Source of the DNA: Thermoflexus sp042408815
Lineage (GTDB): Bacteria; Chloroflexota; Anaerolineae; Thermoflexales; Thermoflexaceae
NCBI RefSeq assembly: GCF_042408815.1
Contig: NZ_JBHOQR010000014.1
Span: 90,925-154,924 of the forward strand
Direction of reading: 5' to 3'
DNA length: 64,000 bases
Shown: positions 8,699-17,827 of the stretch, one piece after another
Position numbering within the stretch: position 1 is the stretch's first letter
How the letters are laid out: each line of letters starts with the position of its first letter
Notes under the pieces: generated by a model
Databases searched by the model: none
What the model was told of the DNA's origin: nothing
What the model saw: the letters and a program-made list of their open reading frames with translations, nothing else
Program-made: the position numbers and the translations under genes

Positions 8699-11267
8699 CC
8701 CCGACCTCCACCCGGAATTCAACCGGAAGGGCCTGCACGGCGCCGGCGCGGGGGGCTAGGCTTGCCGGAAGCAGGATGACCTGGGGCGGAACCGCCGGGT
8801 CCACCTCCACCGGCAGACGGAGCATCTGGCGGTTCGCCTGGATCATGACCATCCGGCCCGCCTCCAGCTGCAACCGCCGGGCGGTCTCCGGATGCATGCG
8901 CGCCATCCACGGAACCACCCAGCTCCGCAAATCGGGCGTGCGGGCGATGAGCGTCCCCGCGTGATAGAGCCGACGGGTCGGAACCGCCAGCACCACTTCT
9001 TCCGAGGGGACCTCCAGGACTTTCCAGAACAGCGGCCATCGGGCCCCAGGGTCCTCCGCTTCCGACGCCCAGACACGGCCCAGCCCAGCCGTGTTCGGCC
9101 GAGCTGTTCCACCGAAGTAGAGATCCCGCGCGGTGCCTACCGGCGGCCACTGCGGCCGGGTCCAGGCCAGCGCCCCATAATCCATCCCGGCATAGCGCGG
9201 GATCGTCCGCGCGATCTCGTCCATGACCGCTTCGGGGGAGAGATACAGCCATCGCTGACCCAGGCGGAGGGCTAGGGCGACGAAGATCTCCCAGTCCCCT
9301 CGGGCCTCGCCAACAGCCGGGATCGCCTTATAGAACCGCTGCACCCGACGGTCCCCACTGGTGAATGTGCCATCCCGCTCCGCCCATGACTGGGCCGGCA
9401 ACACCACGTCGGCCATCCGGGCGGTTTCCGTGAGGAAGAGATCCTGGACCACCAGGAAACCCGCCCGCGGCATCGCCCGTCCATCCCCCGCCGGATCCGC
9501 CCCGACCACGTAAAGGACCGGGACCTCCTCCGGGAGGGGGCGGACGCCGATGAAATCGAGGGCTCCTTGGGTGTTGGCGTGGGGCCAGAGGGGAAGCAAG
9601 CCGTTGTTCGGACGGCCCACATGGCCGGTGAGGGCGAGCACGTTCGCTGCCATTCCAACAAACGCCTCGCCATCCATCACTCCTTCCCGGCCGAATATGA
9701 AGACCACCTCATGGGCCTCGGCGATCGCCCGGGCGAACGCCTTCAGCGGCTCCACCGGGACCCCCGTCCGATCGCTGATCTCGTCCAACGGGTAATCCGC
9801 TACGACCTTCCTCAGGATCTCCAGGCCCTCCAGTCGGGGTAAAGCCTCCGAGGCCACCCAGTTCTCCTCCAGCAACACCCGCAACACCCCGACCAGGACC
9901 AGGGCTTCTGTCCCAAAGCGGTATCGGAGGATCGGATTCGCATAGCGTTCGGCCTTCTGGGGCTTGCCTCCTGCCACGATCAGCCGGGCGCCCCGGCGCA
10001 CGGCCCCCCGGACGCGCAGGAACCAAAGGGGAGCTTCCTCCTCCAGATCGCCCGCCATCACCACGATCAGGCTTCCCGGCCCCATCCGTCCGAAATCCGT
10101 GCCGGTCCCGACCCCGTAACGGGCGACCCACTCCCCTCCAAAGACGGGGGGATCCATCGTCACCCATGGGGATCCCAGAGCTTCTTCGAACAATTTGCGA
10201 AACAGATAAAGATCCTCGTTGGGAAGACGATCCCCGATCATGCCGGCGGTCCGAGGCCCGGCCTGCCGCATGGCCTCCGCCACGCGATCCAGCGCTTCCT
10301 CCCAGGAAGCCGGGACCAGCTGGCCGTCCCGCCGGATCAGGGGTTGCCGAAGGCGATCTTCCGCCGTGGCGAAGTGATGCACAAAGCGCCCCTTATCGCA
10401 GATCCAGATCTCGTTGACCTCCTCATGCTGGCGCGGCATCACCCGAAGGATATCCCATCCACCCTTGCGGGCCGAGGGCCGTATGTCCAAGGTGATGTTG
10501 CAGCCCACCGGGCAGTGGGGGCAGATGCTGGGGATCGGCGTCATCTCCCAGGGCCGGGCCCGGAATCGGAAATCCGTGGTGGTCAGGGCACCCACCGGGC
10601 ATATGTCCGTGGTGTTGCCGGAGAAGTAACTGGCGAAGGGTGGATCGGAGAACGTGATGATCTCCATGCCCCGCCCGCGATCGGAGAACCCCAGCACCGG
10701 ATCATCGGCGATCTCCTCCTGGAAGCGAATACAGCGGCCGCAGAGAATACACCGCTCCCGATCCAGGATAATGAGATCCCCCAAGGGGACCCGCTTCTCC
10801 TGGTGCATCTTATCCCAGTAGTCGAAGCGGGATTCGGCGGGGCCGTAGCGCATCGTGAGATTCTGGAGGGGACATTCCCCGCCCTTGTCGCAAATCGGGC
10901 AATCCAGAGGATGGCTGGTCAGCAGGAACTCCAGGATCGCCCGCTGGGCCTCCCGAACCTGGAGGGTGTTCGTTCGCACCACCATGCCTTCGGCGACTCG
11001 GGTGGTGCAGGCGGTCTGAAGGCGGGGCATCCAGCGCACCACCGGCCGTCCCTCCTCATCCCGGAGGGGCTGCCGGGTGTTCGGATCCACCTGGATCGTC
11101 CCCACCTCCACCAGACACATCCGGCACATCCCGGCCGGCTCCAGCTTGGGATGATAGCAGAACACCGGGATATCGATCCCAGCCTGCTTGGCCGCGTCCA
11201 CCACCAGCGTGCCGGCCGGCACCTCTATGGAGCGATCATCGATCACCATCCGCACCGTTCCGGCCAT
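8679..11267 (-). CDS. nuoG: NADH-quinone oxidoreductase subunit G
   Basis: Large Fe-S subunit of complex I, 862 residues. In order: an N-terminal [2Fe-2S] domain (cysteines in VFCYHP, GMCRMCLVEVG and QTACTTRV), the His-Cys [4Fe-4S] motif (SHPLDCPICDKGGECPLQ), a ferredoxin-like pair (CILCGRCIRFQ and DICPVGAL), then a molybdopterin-oxidoreductase fold starting with CPHCPVGCN. The C-terminal part resembles a dinucleotide-binding domain. The pterin fold is usually catalytically inert in NuoG. It is followed at once by nuoH and preceded by an unusual 401-base gap. Confidence 0.96.
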   Translation of the reverse strand: MAGTVRMVIDDRSIEVPAGTLVVDAAKQAGIDIPVFCYHPKLEPAGMCRMCLVEVGTIQVDPNTRQPLRDEEGRPVVRWMPRLQTACTTRVAEGMVVRTNTLQVREAQRAILEFLLTSHPLDCPICDKGGECPLQNLTMRYGPAESRFDYWDKMHQEKRVPLGDLIILDRERCILCGRCIRFQEEIADDPVLGFSDRGRGMEIITFSDPPFASYFSGNTTDICPVGALTTTDFRFRARPWEMTPIPSICPHCPVGCNITLDIRPSARKGGWDILRVMPRQHEEVNEIWICDKGRFVHHFATAEDRLRQPLIRRDGQLVPASWEEALDRVAEAMRQAGPRTAGMIGDRLPNEDLYLFRKLFEEALGSPWVTMDPPVFGGEWVARYGVGTGTDFGRMGPGSLIVVMAGDLEEEAPLWFLRVRGAVRRGARLIVAGGKPQKAERYANPILRYRFGTEALVLVGVLRVLLEENWVASEALPRLEGLEILRKVVADYPLDEISDRTGVPVEPLKAFARAIAEAHEVVFIFGREGVMDGEAFVGMAANVLALTGHVGRPNNGLLPLWPHANTQGALDFIGVRPLPEEVPVLYVVGADPAGDGRAMPRAGFLVVQDLFLTETARMADVVLPAQSWAERDGTFTSGDRRVQRFYKAIPAVGEARGDWEIFVALALRLGQRWLYLSPEAVMDEIARTIPRYAGMDYGALAWTRPQWPPVGTARDLYFGGTARPNTAGLGRVWASEAEDPGARWPLFWKVLEVPSEEVVLAVPTRRLYHAGTLIARTPDLRSWVVPWMARMHPETARRLQLEAGRMVMIQANRQMLRLPVEVDPAVPPQVILLPASLAPRAGAVQALPVEFRVEVGDGALPR

Positions 11268-11668
11268 CCCTCACTCCTCATCATGAGTTCGGGGCGGGGA
11301 GCTGCGATGTCGCCGCGCTCTAACCACTCCCCTCCGCCCCCCCATAGACATCCGGCCTGGAGCAACACACCCACGTCTCCGCCAGGTCGGTATCGAACTA
11401 TCGGAAGTCCTCCAAGTTCGAGCGCCACCGCCAGCCCTTCCTGACGGGCGATGTCGCTTATCCCGCACTCTGCCCGCTCCGGTGAGCTTGCTCCTCCGGA
11501 TCCCCTTCGTGAAGGATTCGTTGGATCTCCTCATCGGTTCAATCCCCGCTCCACAAGAAAGGCGCCCGGGGCCTGGCCCCTCCCGCCATCGGCACCCACG
11601 GAATCCAGCCGCCACCTTACCCTCGCTGAGGTTGGCCCGGCCCTTCGCGCCTCCGGGCCTCCCGCCGC
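11268..11668 (-). other. Gap between nuoF and nuoG, possible decayed coding DNA
   Basis: The operon is otherwise tightly packed, yet 401 bases here carry no gene I can name. On the minus strand, around 11530-11456, one frame reads EEIQRILHEGDPEEQAHRSGQSAG before a stop, and a neighbouring frame from about 11457 to 11285 reads ISDIARQEGLAVALELGG then LPIVRYRPGGDVGVLLQAG. Both look more protein-like than a random frame, so this may be a frameshifted small gene. I do not recognise the family. There is no convincing promoter or terminator. Confidence 0.3.
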
Positions 11669-12955
11669 TCAGGCAGGCATTTCCACAGGCATCTTCGCCG
11701 CGCGCTGGAGATAGGCCTCGTATTCCTTCCGGAAATACTTCAGGCTGGAGAGGACCGGGCTGGTAGCGAAGTCCCCCAGGGGGCACAGGGTCTTGCCGGC
11801 CATCTGGCGAGCGATGCTCTCCAGCAGCGCGGCGTCCCCCGGCCGCCCGCGCCCGGCGACGATCCGCTCGTAGACCCGCCGCAGCCAGTAGGTCCCCTCC
11901 CGGCACGGCGTGCATTTGCCGCAGGATTCATGTTGGAAGAAACGGACCATCTTGTAGGCCGCCCAGACGATGTCCACCGTGTCGTCCAGGACGATAATGG
12001 AGGCTGAGCCCAGCATGGAACCGGCGGCCTGGACGGATTCATAATCCAGGGGTGTGTCCAGGGCGGAGGCCGGCAGCATGGGGGCGGAGGCCCCGGCCGG
12101 AAGGATGGCTTTCACCATGCGATCCTCCCCCAGGAGGCCTTGCCCATATTCCTCCCCAAAGATCAGGTCCCGGAAGGTGATCTTGCCCAGCTCCGCTTCA
12201 TAATTGCCCGGCCGGCGCACCCGCCCGCTCAGGCAGAAGATCTTGGGGCCCGGGCTTTTCTCCGTTCCCATCGTTCGATACCAGGCTGCGCCGTGAAGAA
12301 TAATAGGGGGCACGTTGGCCAGCGTCTCCACGTTGTTGACCACTGTCGGCTGGCCATAGAGGCCATGGGTGGCCGGGAAGGGTGGACGCACCCGGGGATG
12401 GCCGATCTTCCCCTCCAGGGACTCCAGGAGGGCGGTCTCTTCCCCGCAGATGTAAGCTCCAGCCCCCAGGTGGACAAACATCTCCACCGAATAGCCCGTG
12501 CCCAGGACGTTGCGGCCGATGAAGCCGGCGGCGTAGGCTTCCGCGATGGCCGCTTCCAAGCGTCGGGCCACCGAGCGGTATTCCCCACGGACATAGATGT
12601 AAACACGCTCCGCCTGGATGGCATAAGCAGCCAGCAGCGCCCCCTCGATCAGCTGGTGGGGGTTCCCCTCCATAAGCTCGCGATCCTTGAAGGTCCCCGG
12701 TTCAGATTCATCGGCGTTGACCACTACATATTTCGGAAACACATCTTTTGGCACGAAGGACCACTTCATCCCAGTGGGGAAGCCCGCCCCTCCTCGCCCC
12801 CGTAGGCCCGAGGCCTTCACCTCCTCGATGACCTGCTCCGGGGTCATGGCGGTGAGGGCCTTCCGCCACGCCTCATAGCCGCCGTGGCGGATATAGACCT
12901 CCAGACGATGGAGATCGGGGATCTCTCGATGTCGCAACAGGATATAGCGCCCCAT
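11669..12955 (-). CDS. nuoF: NADH-quinone oxidoreductase subunit F (FMN and NADH binding)
   Basis: NADH-oxidising flavoprotein subunit of complex I, about 428 residues. The FMN/NADH fold signatures GLRGRGGAGFPTGMKW and NADESEPGTFKDRELMEGNPH are present, followed by YIYVRGEY, and the C-terminal N3 cluster motif ESCGKCTPCREGT with a later conserved cysteine (TLCPLGDFA). The ATG at 12955 overlaps the nuoE stop; a GTG at 12958 would give a four-base overlap and is an alternative. Confidence 0.97.
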   Translation of the reverse strand: MGRYILLRHREIPDLHRLEVYIRHGGYEAWRKALTAMTPEQVIEEVKASGLRGRGGAGFPTGMKWSFVPKDVFPKYVVVNADESEPGTFKDRELMEGNPHQLIEGALLAAYAIQAERVYIYVRGEYRSVARRLEAAIAEAYAAGFIGRNVLGTGYSVEMFVHLGAGAYICGEETALLESLEGKIGHPRVRPPFPATHGLYGQPTVVNNVETLANVPPIILHGAAWYRTMGTEKSPGPKIFCLSGRVRRPGNYEAELGKITFRDLIFGEEYGQGLLGEDRMVKAILPAGASAPMLPASALDTPLDYESVQAAGSMLGSASIIVLDDTVDIVWAAYKMVRFFQHESCGKCTPCREGTYWLRRVYERIVAGRGRPGDAALLESIARQMAGKTLCPLGDFATSPVLSSLKYFRKEYEAYLQRAAKMPVEMPA

Positions 12956-13431
12956 CACATCCCATCCCGGGAGAGATCTTCAATCACTCGATCGAAAACC
13001 TCAGGGGTCACATGCTCCACAAACTCCAGATCCACTTGCATGGCGGGCGCTCGATGGCACGCTCCGATGCACATCACGGTCTCCAGGGTGAACCGGCCAT
13101 CCGGCGTGGTCTCGCCCGGGCGTATCCCCAGGCGGCGGATGGCATACGCCACCAGTTCGTCTGCCCCTCGCAGCGCACAGGGGAGATCATCACAGATCTG
13201 GATCCGATGGCGGCCGATGGGGCGATCATAGAAAAGGGTGTAGAAGCCCACCACCTCCCGAACTTCCGTGGGACTGACGCCAGTGATCTCCGCCACCTCC
13301 CGGATGCCCTCCTCGGTGCAGTAGCCACATTCCTGCTGCACCAGATAGAGCAGGGGGAGGATCGCCGAACGCTTCACCGGATATTTCGCTAAGATCGCCT
13401 CGATCTCCTGTGCGTATTTCTCCCGGAGCAT
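12955..13431 (-). CDS. nuoE: NADH-quinone oxidoreductase subunit E (2Fe-2S)
   Basis: 24-kDa type thioredoxin-fold subunit of complex I carrying cluster N1a, 158 residues. The four cluster cysteines are visible as C-x4-C in ICDDLPC and in VMCIGACHRAP. The helical N-terminal domain contains ILPLLYLVQQECGYCTEEGI. It sits directly before nuoF and follows the V4R-type gene by about 70 bases. Confidence 0.96.
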   Translation of the reverse strand: MLREKYAQEIEAILAKYPVKRSAILPLLYLVQQECGYCTEEGIREVAEITGVSPTEVREVVGFYTLFYDRPIGRHRIQICDDLPCALRGADELVAYAIRRLGIRPGETTPDGRFTLETVMCIGACHRAPAMQVDLEFVEHVTPEVFDRVIEDLSRDGM

Positions 13432-13503
13432 CCTCTCCGCCTCGATTCAGGATGGAAAACCCGGCTTCCCGTATGGGAGAGCCCAGCGCCCGCAGAGTTC
13501 CTC

Positions 13504-14112
13504 TCACACCTCGATCTGATAGCGGCAGGCGGCATCTCCCCGGCCACGGCAGGATTCCTCGATCACGTGGACCGCCTCCACCGGCCGCTCCAGCACCCAG
13601 GCCGTCAGTGCCTCCAGCACGCCGGCGGGGAGATCACAGCACGGCTCCGCACAGCGGAGATCCACACAGTAAGGACAGGAGGGGTTCTCCCAACCAATCC
13701 GATTCCCCTCCCGCCACACGCGGGGCGAGGATCCGGTCTCCGTGCGGACCACCGCAGCCGCCCGCTGCCAGGCGTTGTAAACCCGCTCCCGGGGTGCATG
13801 CAGGAACCCAGAGACCATGCGGATCAAGTTCGCCACCCAACCATAGGCCTGAAGATCCCGCTGGAGAACCTCGTGGCCGATCCGGCGCAGCATCCACCCC
13901 CCGTCCGGGCCGAACCGCTCCCGGATGGCGTAGCAGAAAGCGGAGATCTCCTGGAACGTGACCCCCAGCTCCGGGCTGAGGGGTGGTAAGGCCTCCTCAT
14001 AACGCGCCAGCCCGGCCTGCCGCAGTGCATCCCGCCATGCCTCTGGACCGATGATGGATCGGGCCGCGTCCAGGATCTGGCGGGCATAACGATAGGTGAG
14101 CTGCCCGCTCAT
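13504..14112 (-). CDS. V4R (4-vinyl reductase)-type small-molecule-binding protein
   Basis: A 202-residue soluble protein. The last 60 residues match the V4R/4VR pattern: a cysteine-rich stretch (SCPYCVDLRCAEPCC), then a helix with GVLEALTAWVLE, then the signature VIEESCRGRGDAACRYQI. V4R domains are known as sensors or carriers of hydrophobic or aromatic ligands, and some bind metal through such cysteines. The N-terminal 90 residues are helical and I do not recognise them. The gene overlaps the preceding hydrolase by four bases (ATGA) and both lie inside the nuo operon, so the product should be made together with complex I. Its actual ligand is unknown. Confidence 0.7.
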   Translation of the reverse strand: MSGQLTYRYARQILDAARSIIGPEAWRDALRQAGLARYEEALPPLSPELGVTFQEISAFCYAIRERFGPDGGWMLRRIGHEVLQRDLQAYGWVANLIRMVSGFLHAPRERVYNAWQRAAAVVRTETGSSPRVWREGNRIGWENPSCPYCVDLRCAEPCCDLPAGVLEALTAWVLERPVEAVHVIEESCRGRGDAACRYQIEV

Positions 14113-14936
14113 CGCCCTCCCTCCCCCAACGCCTGGGCCAGGAACGACTCCAGCAAGGGCGTCACCACATCTGGGCGCTCCAGGTTGGCTATGTGCCCAG
14201 CCTCGGGAATGACCTCCAGGCGCGCCCCGGGGATCGCCCGGGCCATTCGCTCCGCCTCGTGCGGCGGCCGGGAGACGTCATCCGCCCCCACCACCACGAG
14301 GGTCGGCGCCCGGATCTCCCCCAGCCGCTCCAGCACCGAGCTCCGGCTGAAGATCCCCCGCCCGACCGCCAAAATCCCCGGCAGGCGTTCGGGCGGGATC
14401 GCCGCGAGGGATGCCTTGAACCGGGCGATCAGATCCGGATCCCGCTGCACTGTGACCGGCGAGAAAAAGAACGGCACGAGCGCCTCCAGGATAGGTGGGG
14501 GGAGCGCCCCGGCCTGCTCCACGGCGGCCATCATGGCGAAATATCGCTGCTGGGATTCCTCCGGCTCCGCGCCCGCATCGGTGTCCATCAGCACCAAGGC
14601 GGCGACGGCCTCGGGGTGGTTTAAGGCAAGGCGCATCCCCCACATCCCACCCACCGAGAGGCCGACCACCGCGAACCGGGAAAGGCCCAGGGCCTGAGCG
14701 AAGGCCCACATGTCTTCGGCCAGCTCGTCCACCGAGTAGGGCGAATGCGGTGGAGGGTCTGAACGGCCGTGAGCCCAGATCTCGGGCACAATGCAGCGGT
14801 AGGCCCGCGACAGGACCGCCACCTGGGGCTCCCACATCCGGGCATCCCACAAATAGCTGTGCCCAAACAACACCGGGAATCCTCTCCCGTGCTCCTCGTA
14901 GAACATCCGGCATCCGCGCAGGGTCACCTCAGGCAT
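14109..14936 (-). CDS. Alpha/beta-fold hydrolase inside the nuo operon
   Basis: A 275-residue single-domain alpha/beta hydrolase without signal peptide. The nucleophile elbow GLSVGG puts the catalytic serine at about residue 94, the acid is in GADDVSRP, and the histidine in PEAGHIANLERP. An oxyanion segment lies near FGHSYLWDARMW. The closest named families by eye are 3-oxoadipate enol-lactonase or carboxylesterase-type enzymes; the substrate cannot be read from sequence. The ATG at 14936 has a GGAGG site. It starts 22 bases after nuoD and is coupled to the V4R gene. Confidence 0.85.
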   Translation of the reverse strand: MPEVTLRGCRMFYEEHGRGFPVLFGHSYLWDARMWEPQVAVLSRAYRCIVPEIWAHGRSDPPPHSPYSVDELAEDMWAFAQALGLSRFAVVGLSVGGMWGMRLALNHPEAVAALVLMDTDAGAEPEESQQRYFAMMAAVEQAGALPPPILEALVPFFFSPVTVQRDPDLIARFKASLAAIPPERLPGILAVGRGIFSRSSVLERLGEIRAPTLVVVGADDVSRPPHEAERMARAIPGARLEVIPEAGHIANLERPDVVTPLLESFLAQALGEGGR

Positions 14937-14958
14937 ATGGGTTCCTCCTTCGGAGAGC

Positions 14959-16215
14959 TCATCGATCGACCTCCCCCAGCACGATGTCGATGCTGCCAAT
15001 AATGGCCACGAGATCGGCCACCAGACACCCCTTCGCCATGATCGGGAGGGCTTGGAGGTTCACAAAGGAGGGAGCCCGGAAATGGACCCGACGGGGCCTC
15101 GGCGAGCCATCGCTGTTAATGTAAACCCCGAACTCCCCACGGGGGGATTCCACAGCGTGATAGACCTCCCCCGGCGGTGGGCTGAATCCCTCCGTCCAGA
15201 ACTTGAAATGGTGGATCAGCGCCTCCATGCTCCAAGCCAGCTCTTCCTTCGGCGGGGGCGTCACCTTCCGGTCCGGGGTGATATAAGGGCCCTTCGGAAG
15301 GCGTCGCAGGGCCTGGTCGATGATGCGCAGGCTCTGACGCATCTCCTCAAGGCGCACCATGAAGCGGTCGTAGACGTCCCCGTTCTCCCCCAGCGGCACA
15401 TCGAACTCGAAGTGATCGTATGAGGAATATGGCTGGGCCTTGCGGACGTCGTAGTTCACCCCGGAGCCTCGCAAGGAGGGGCCCGTGACACCCCAGGCGA
15501 TGGCATCCTCCGGAGAGATCACACCGACCCCTTTCGTCCGCCGGAGCCAGAGGGGGTTCCGCTTCAACAGACGCTCGTATTCGTCGATCCGGGCCGGCAT
15601 GAGCTTCAGGAAGGCACGCACGGCTTCTTCGAATCCTTCAGGGACGTCTCGCCAAAGCCCTCCGACCCGAAAATAGGAGACCATCATCCGCTGGCCGGAG
15701 ACCATCTCGAAGATATCCAGGATCATCTCCCGCTCACGGAAGCAGTACAGGAATACGCTCATCGCCGCGATGTCCAACGCGTGGGTCCCCAGCCAGACCA
15801 GATGGCTGGCGATGCGCTGCAGCTCCGTGAGGATGACCCGGATGTATTGGGCCCGCAGAGGGACCTCCACCCCCATCAGCTTCTCCACAGCCATCACGTA
15901 GGCCAGGTTGTTGGACATCGGGGAGAGGTAATCGATGCGGTCGGTGAGGGGGATGATCTTGGTGTAGGTCTTGGACTCACAGGTCTTCTCAATGCCGGTG
16001 TGGAGATAGCCGATGTCCGGGACCACGGAGACGATGGTCTCCCCATCCAGCTCCACCAGCAGGCGCAACACCCCGTGGGTGCTGGGATGCTGGGGCCCAA
16101 CGTTGAGGAGAAGGGTCTCCCCGCGCAGGGCGCGCTCGGAGACCAGATGCTTCAGCTGCTCCAGGGTGAACTCCTGAACCTCGCCTTCCCGGATGGCCAT
16201 GGCCGGCCCTCTCAT
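14959..16215 (-). CDS. nuoD: NADH-quinone oxidoreductase subunit D
   Basis: 49-kDa type subunit that forms the quinone site with NuoB, 418 residues. It is identified by LNVGPQHPSTHGVLRLLVELDGE, with the histidines known to contact quinone, then DIGYLHTGIEK and the C-terminal DLVAIIGSIDIVLGEVDR. The ATG at 16215 overlaps the nuoC stop by four bases; a second ATG at 16200 is also possible. Confidence 0.97.
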   Translation of the reverse strand: MRGPAMAIREGEVQEFTLEQLKHLVSERALRGETLLLNVGPQHPSTHGVLRLLVELDGETIVSVVPDIGYLHTGIEKTCESKTYTKIIPLTDRIDYLSPMSNNLAYVMAVEKLMGVEVPLRAQYIRVILTELQRIASHLVWLGTHALDIAAMSVFLYCFREREMILDIFEMVSGQRMMVSYFRVGGLWRDVPEGFEEAVRAFLKLMPARIDEYERLLKRNPLWLRRTKGVGVISPEDAIAWGVTGPSLRGSGVNYDVRKAQPYSSYDHFEFDVPLGENGDVYDRFMVRLEEMRQSLRIIDQALRRLPKGPYITPDRKVTPPPKEELAWSMEALIHHFKFWTEGFSPPPGEVYHAVESPRGEFGVYINSDGSPRPRRVHFRAPSFVNLQALPIMAKGCLVADLVAIIGSIDIVLGEVDR

Positions 16216-16736
16216 TCCCGCACATAGGGTTTGCGAGCGTCGATCTCCCGCCAGTTGAAGGAGAACTGAACCGGCTCCACCACCAGCGGATGATCCCGAC
16301 GCAGGGGATGTCCCTCCCAGTCCTCCGGCAACAGGATGCGGCGCAAGTCAGGATGGCCCTCGAAGCGGATGCCGAAGAGATCGTAGACCTCGCGCTCGTG
16401 CCAGTTCGCGGTGGGCCAGATCCCGCTCACCGTAGGCACCACCGGGTCCTCCTCTTCCAGGAAGACCTTCACCCGCAGCCGAAGGTTGTGGGGGAGGGAG
16501 TAAAGATGATAGTTCACGGCGAACCGAGGACGCTCCGGCCAGTAATCTACTGCGCACAGGTCGGACAGGAAATTGAAACGACACACCGGATCGTCCCGCA
16601 GGAAACGGCAGATCTCCACCAGTGCCTCCCGATGGATCACCAGGGTGGTCTCTCCCCGGAACTCAATGACCTCCTGGACAGCTTCGCCGAACCGCGCACG
16701 CGCCCGCTCAATCACCTCCGAGATGGACACCGCCAT
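16212..16736 (-). CDS. nuoC: NADH-quinone oxidoreductase subunit C
   Basis: 30-kDa type peripheral subunit of complex I, 174 residues. The signature WHEREVYDLFGIRFEGHPDLRRILLPEDWEGHPLRRD is complete. It is a separate gene, not fused to nuoD, and overlaps it by four bases. About 80 bases separate it from nuoB. Confidence 0.97.
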   Translation of the reverse strand: MAVSISEVIERARARFGEAVQEVIEFRGETTLVIHREALVEICRFLRDDPVCRFNFLSDLCAVDYWPERPRFAVNYHLYSLPHNLRLRVKVFLEEEDPVVPTVSGIWPTANWHEREVYDLFGIRFEGHPDLRRILLPEDWEGHPLRRDHPLVVEPVQFSFNWREIDARKPYVRE

Positions 16737-16815
16737 CCTCCTCTAGACCCAGATTCACTTCGGCATCTGAGGGCCTCTCCGGCACCCGCCCCGCCGACGG
16801 GAGCTTCCTTCCCCC

Positions 16816-17340
16816 TCACCGGGATCGCCCGCCTCGGCGGATCTTTTCGTGAAGGCGCATAATGCCGTCGATCAGTCCTTCCGGGCGCGGGGGACAGCCG
16901 GAAACGTAGACGTCCACAGGGATGATCTCATCCACCCCCTGGACGATGGCGTAGTTGTTGAAGATGCCGCCGGTGGCCGCACAGTCCCCCATGGCGATCA
17001 CCCACTTGGGCTCGGTCATCTGATCGTAGAGCCGCCGGACCACCGGGGCCATCTTCCGGCTCACCCGCCCGGCCACAATCATCAGATCCGCCTGACGGGG
17101 AGAGGCCCGCATGATCTCCATCCCAAAACGGGAAAGATCGTAATGGCTGGCCTGGGTGGCCATCATTTCAATGGCACAGCAGGCCAGGCCGAAGAGCAGC
17201 GGCCACATCGCCCGGGTGCGCCCCCAGGCGGCCACCCACTCCAGAGCTTCCTCCAGGGTGGTCAGGACCACCCCCATCTCTCCGTCCTTCCGGTCGGGCG
17301 ACCACGTCCCATCCACCACCGCTCCGCTCACCGCTCCCAT
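16816..17340 (-). CDS. nuoB: NADH-quinone oxidoreductase subunit B (cluster N2)
   Basis: Subunit carrying the terminal [4Fe-4S] cluster N2 that reduces quinone, 174 residues. The adjacent cysteine pair is in GLACCAIEMM, the third ligand in GDCAATGG and the fourth in VSGCPPRPE. I chose the ATG at 17340 with AGGAG upstream; it overlaps the end of nuoA by 13 bases. The frame is open further upstream but only over nuoA. Confidence 0.97.
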   Translation of the reverse strand: MGAVSGAVVDGTWSPDRKDGEMGVVLTTLEEALEWVAAWGRTRAMWPLLFGLACCAIEMMATQASHYDLSRFGMEIMRASPRQADLMIVAGRVSRKMAPVVRRLYDQMTEPKWVIAMGDCAATGGIFNNYAIVQGVDEIIPVDVYVSGCPPRPEGLIDGIMRLHEKIRRGGRSR

Positions 17341-17699
17341 TCGAAGGCTCCTTTCCGCCAGGCGTAGACATACCCGATCAGCAGGACCAGAACGAAGAGC
17401 CCCATCTCCATCAGGGCCAGGGCCCGCAAGGCCCGCACCTGCAGCGCCCACGGATAAAAAAAGATGATCTCCACATCGAAGAGGATAAAGAGCAAAGCGG
17501 TGAGATAAAACTTGACGGGGAAGCGGCGCTGAGCCGGCCCGATGGGGACCATGCCGGACTCGTAGGGGAGATGCTTGCGGCGGCTGGGCCGCTTTGGGGC
17601 CAGCAAGGCCGGCGTCAGCATGGCCGCGCCCCCGAGCCCCAGCCCGATCAGGAACAGCATCGCAATGGGCATGTAGTCCAAAAGCGTCCTGGTCCACAT
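17328..17699 (-). CDS. nuoA: NADH-quinone oxidoreductase subunit A
   Basis: First gene of the complex I operon, a three-helix membrane subunit of 123 residues. The family loop YESGMVPIGPAQRRFPVKFYLTALLFILFDVE is visible. The ATG at 17699 is preceded by AGGGGG. A TAAAAT sequence at 17731-17726 is a plausible -10 element, but I find no good -35, so the operon promoter is only tentative. Confidence 0.96.
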   Translation of the reverse strand: MWTRTLLDYMPIAMLFLIGLGLGGAAMLTPALLAPKRPSRRKHLPYESGMVPIGPAQRRFPVKFYLTALLFILFDVEIIFFYPWALQVRALRALALMEMGLFVLVLLIGYVYAWRKGAFEWER

Positions 17700-17827
17700 C
17701 GATGGCCCCCTGACAACTTTTGTTCATTTTACCACAAAGGGCAGGCCGCGTCCACCCTCCGTGCGCCGTGGAACAAAGCGGGGGAAGCGGGAGGCCGGCG
17801 GGGGCAACGATCGAGGAGGCGCTTTTC

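Noticed and set aside
11285..11370. tRNA-like string (AGTGGTTAGAGC) before nuoG, and a GGTTCAATCCC string near 11540
   Set aside because: Neither can form an acceptor stem plus T-arm; the matches are to single arms only.
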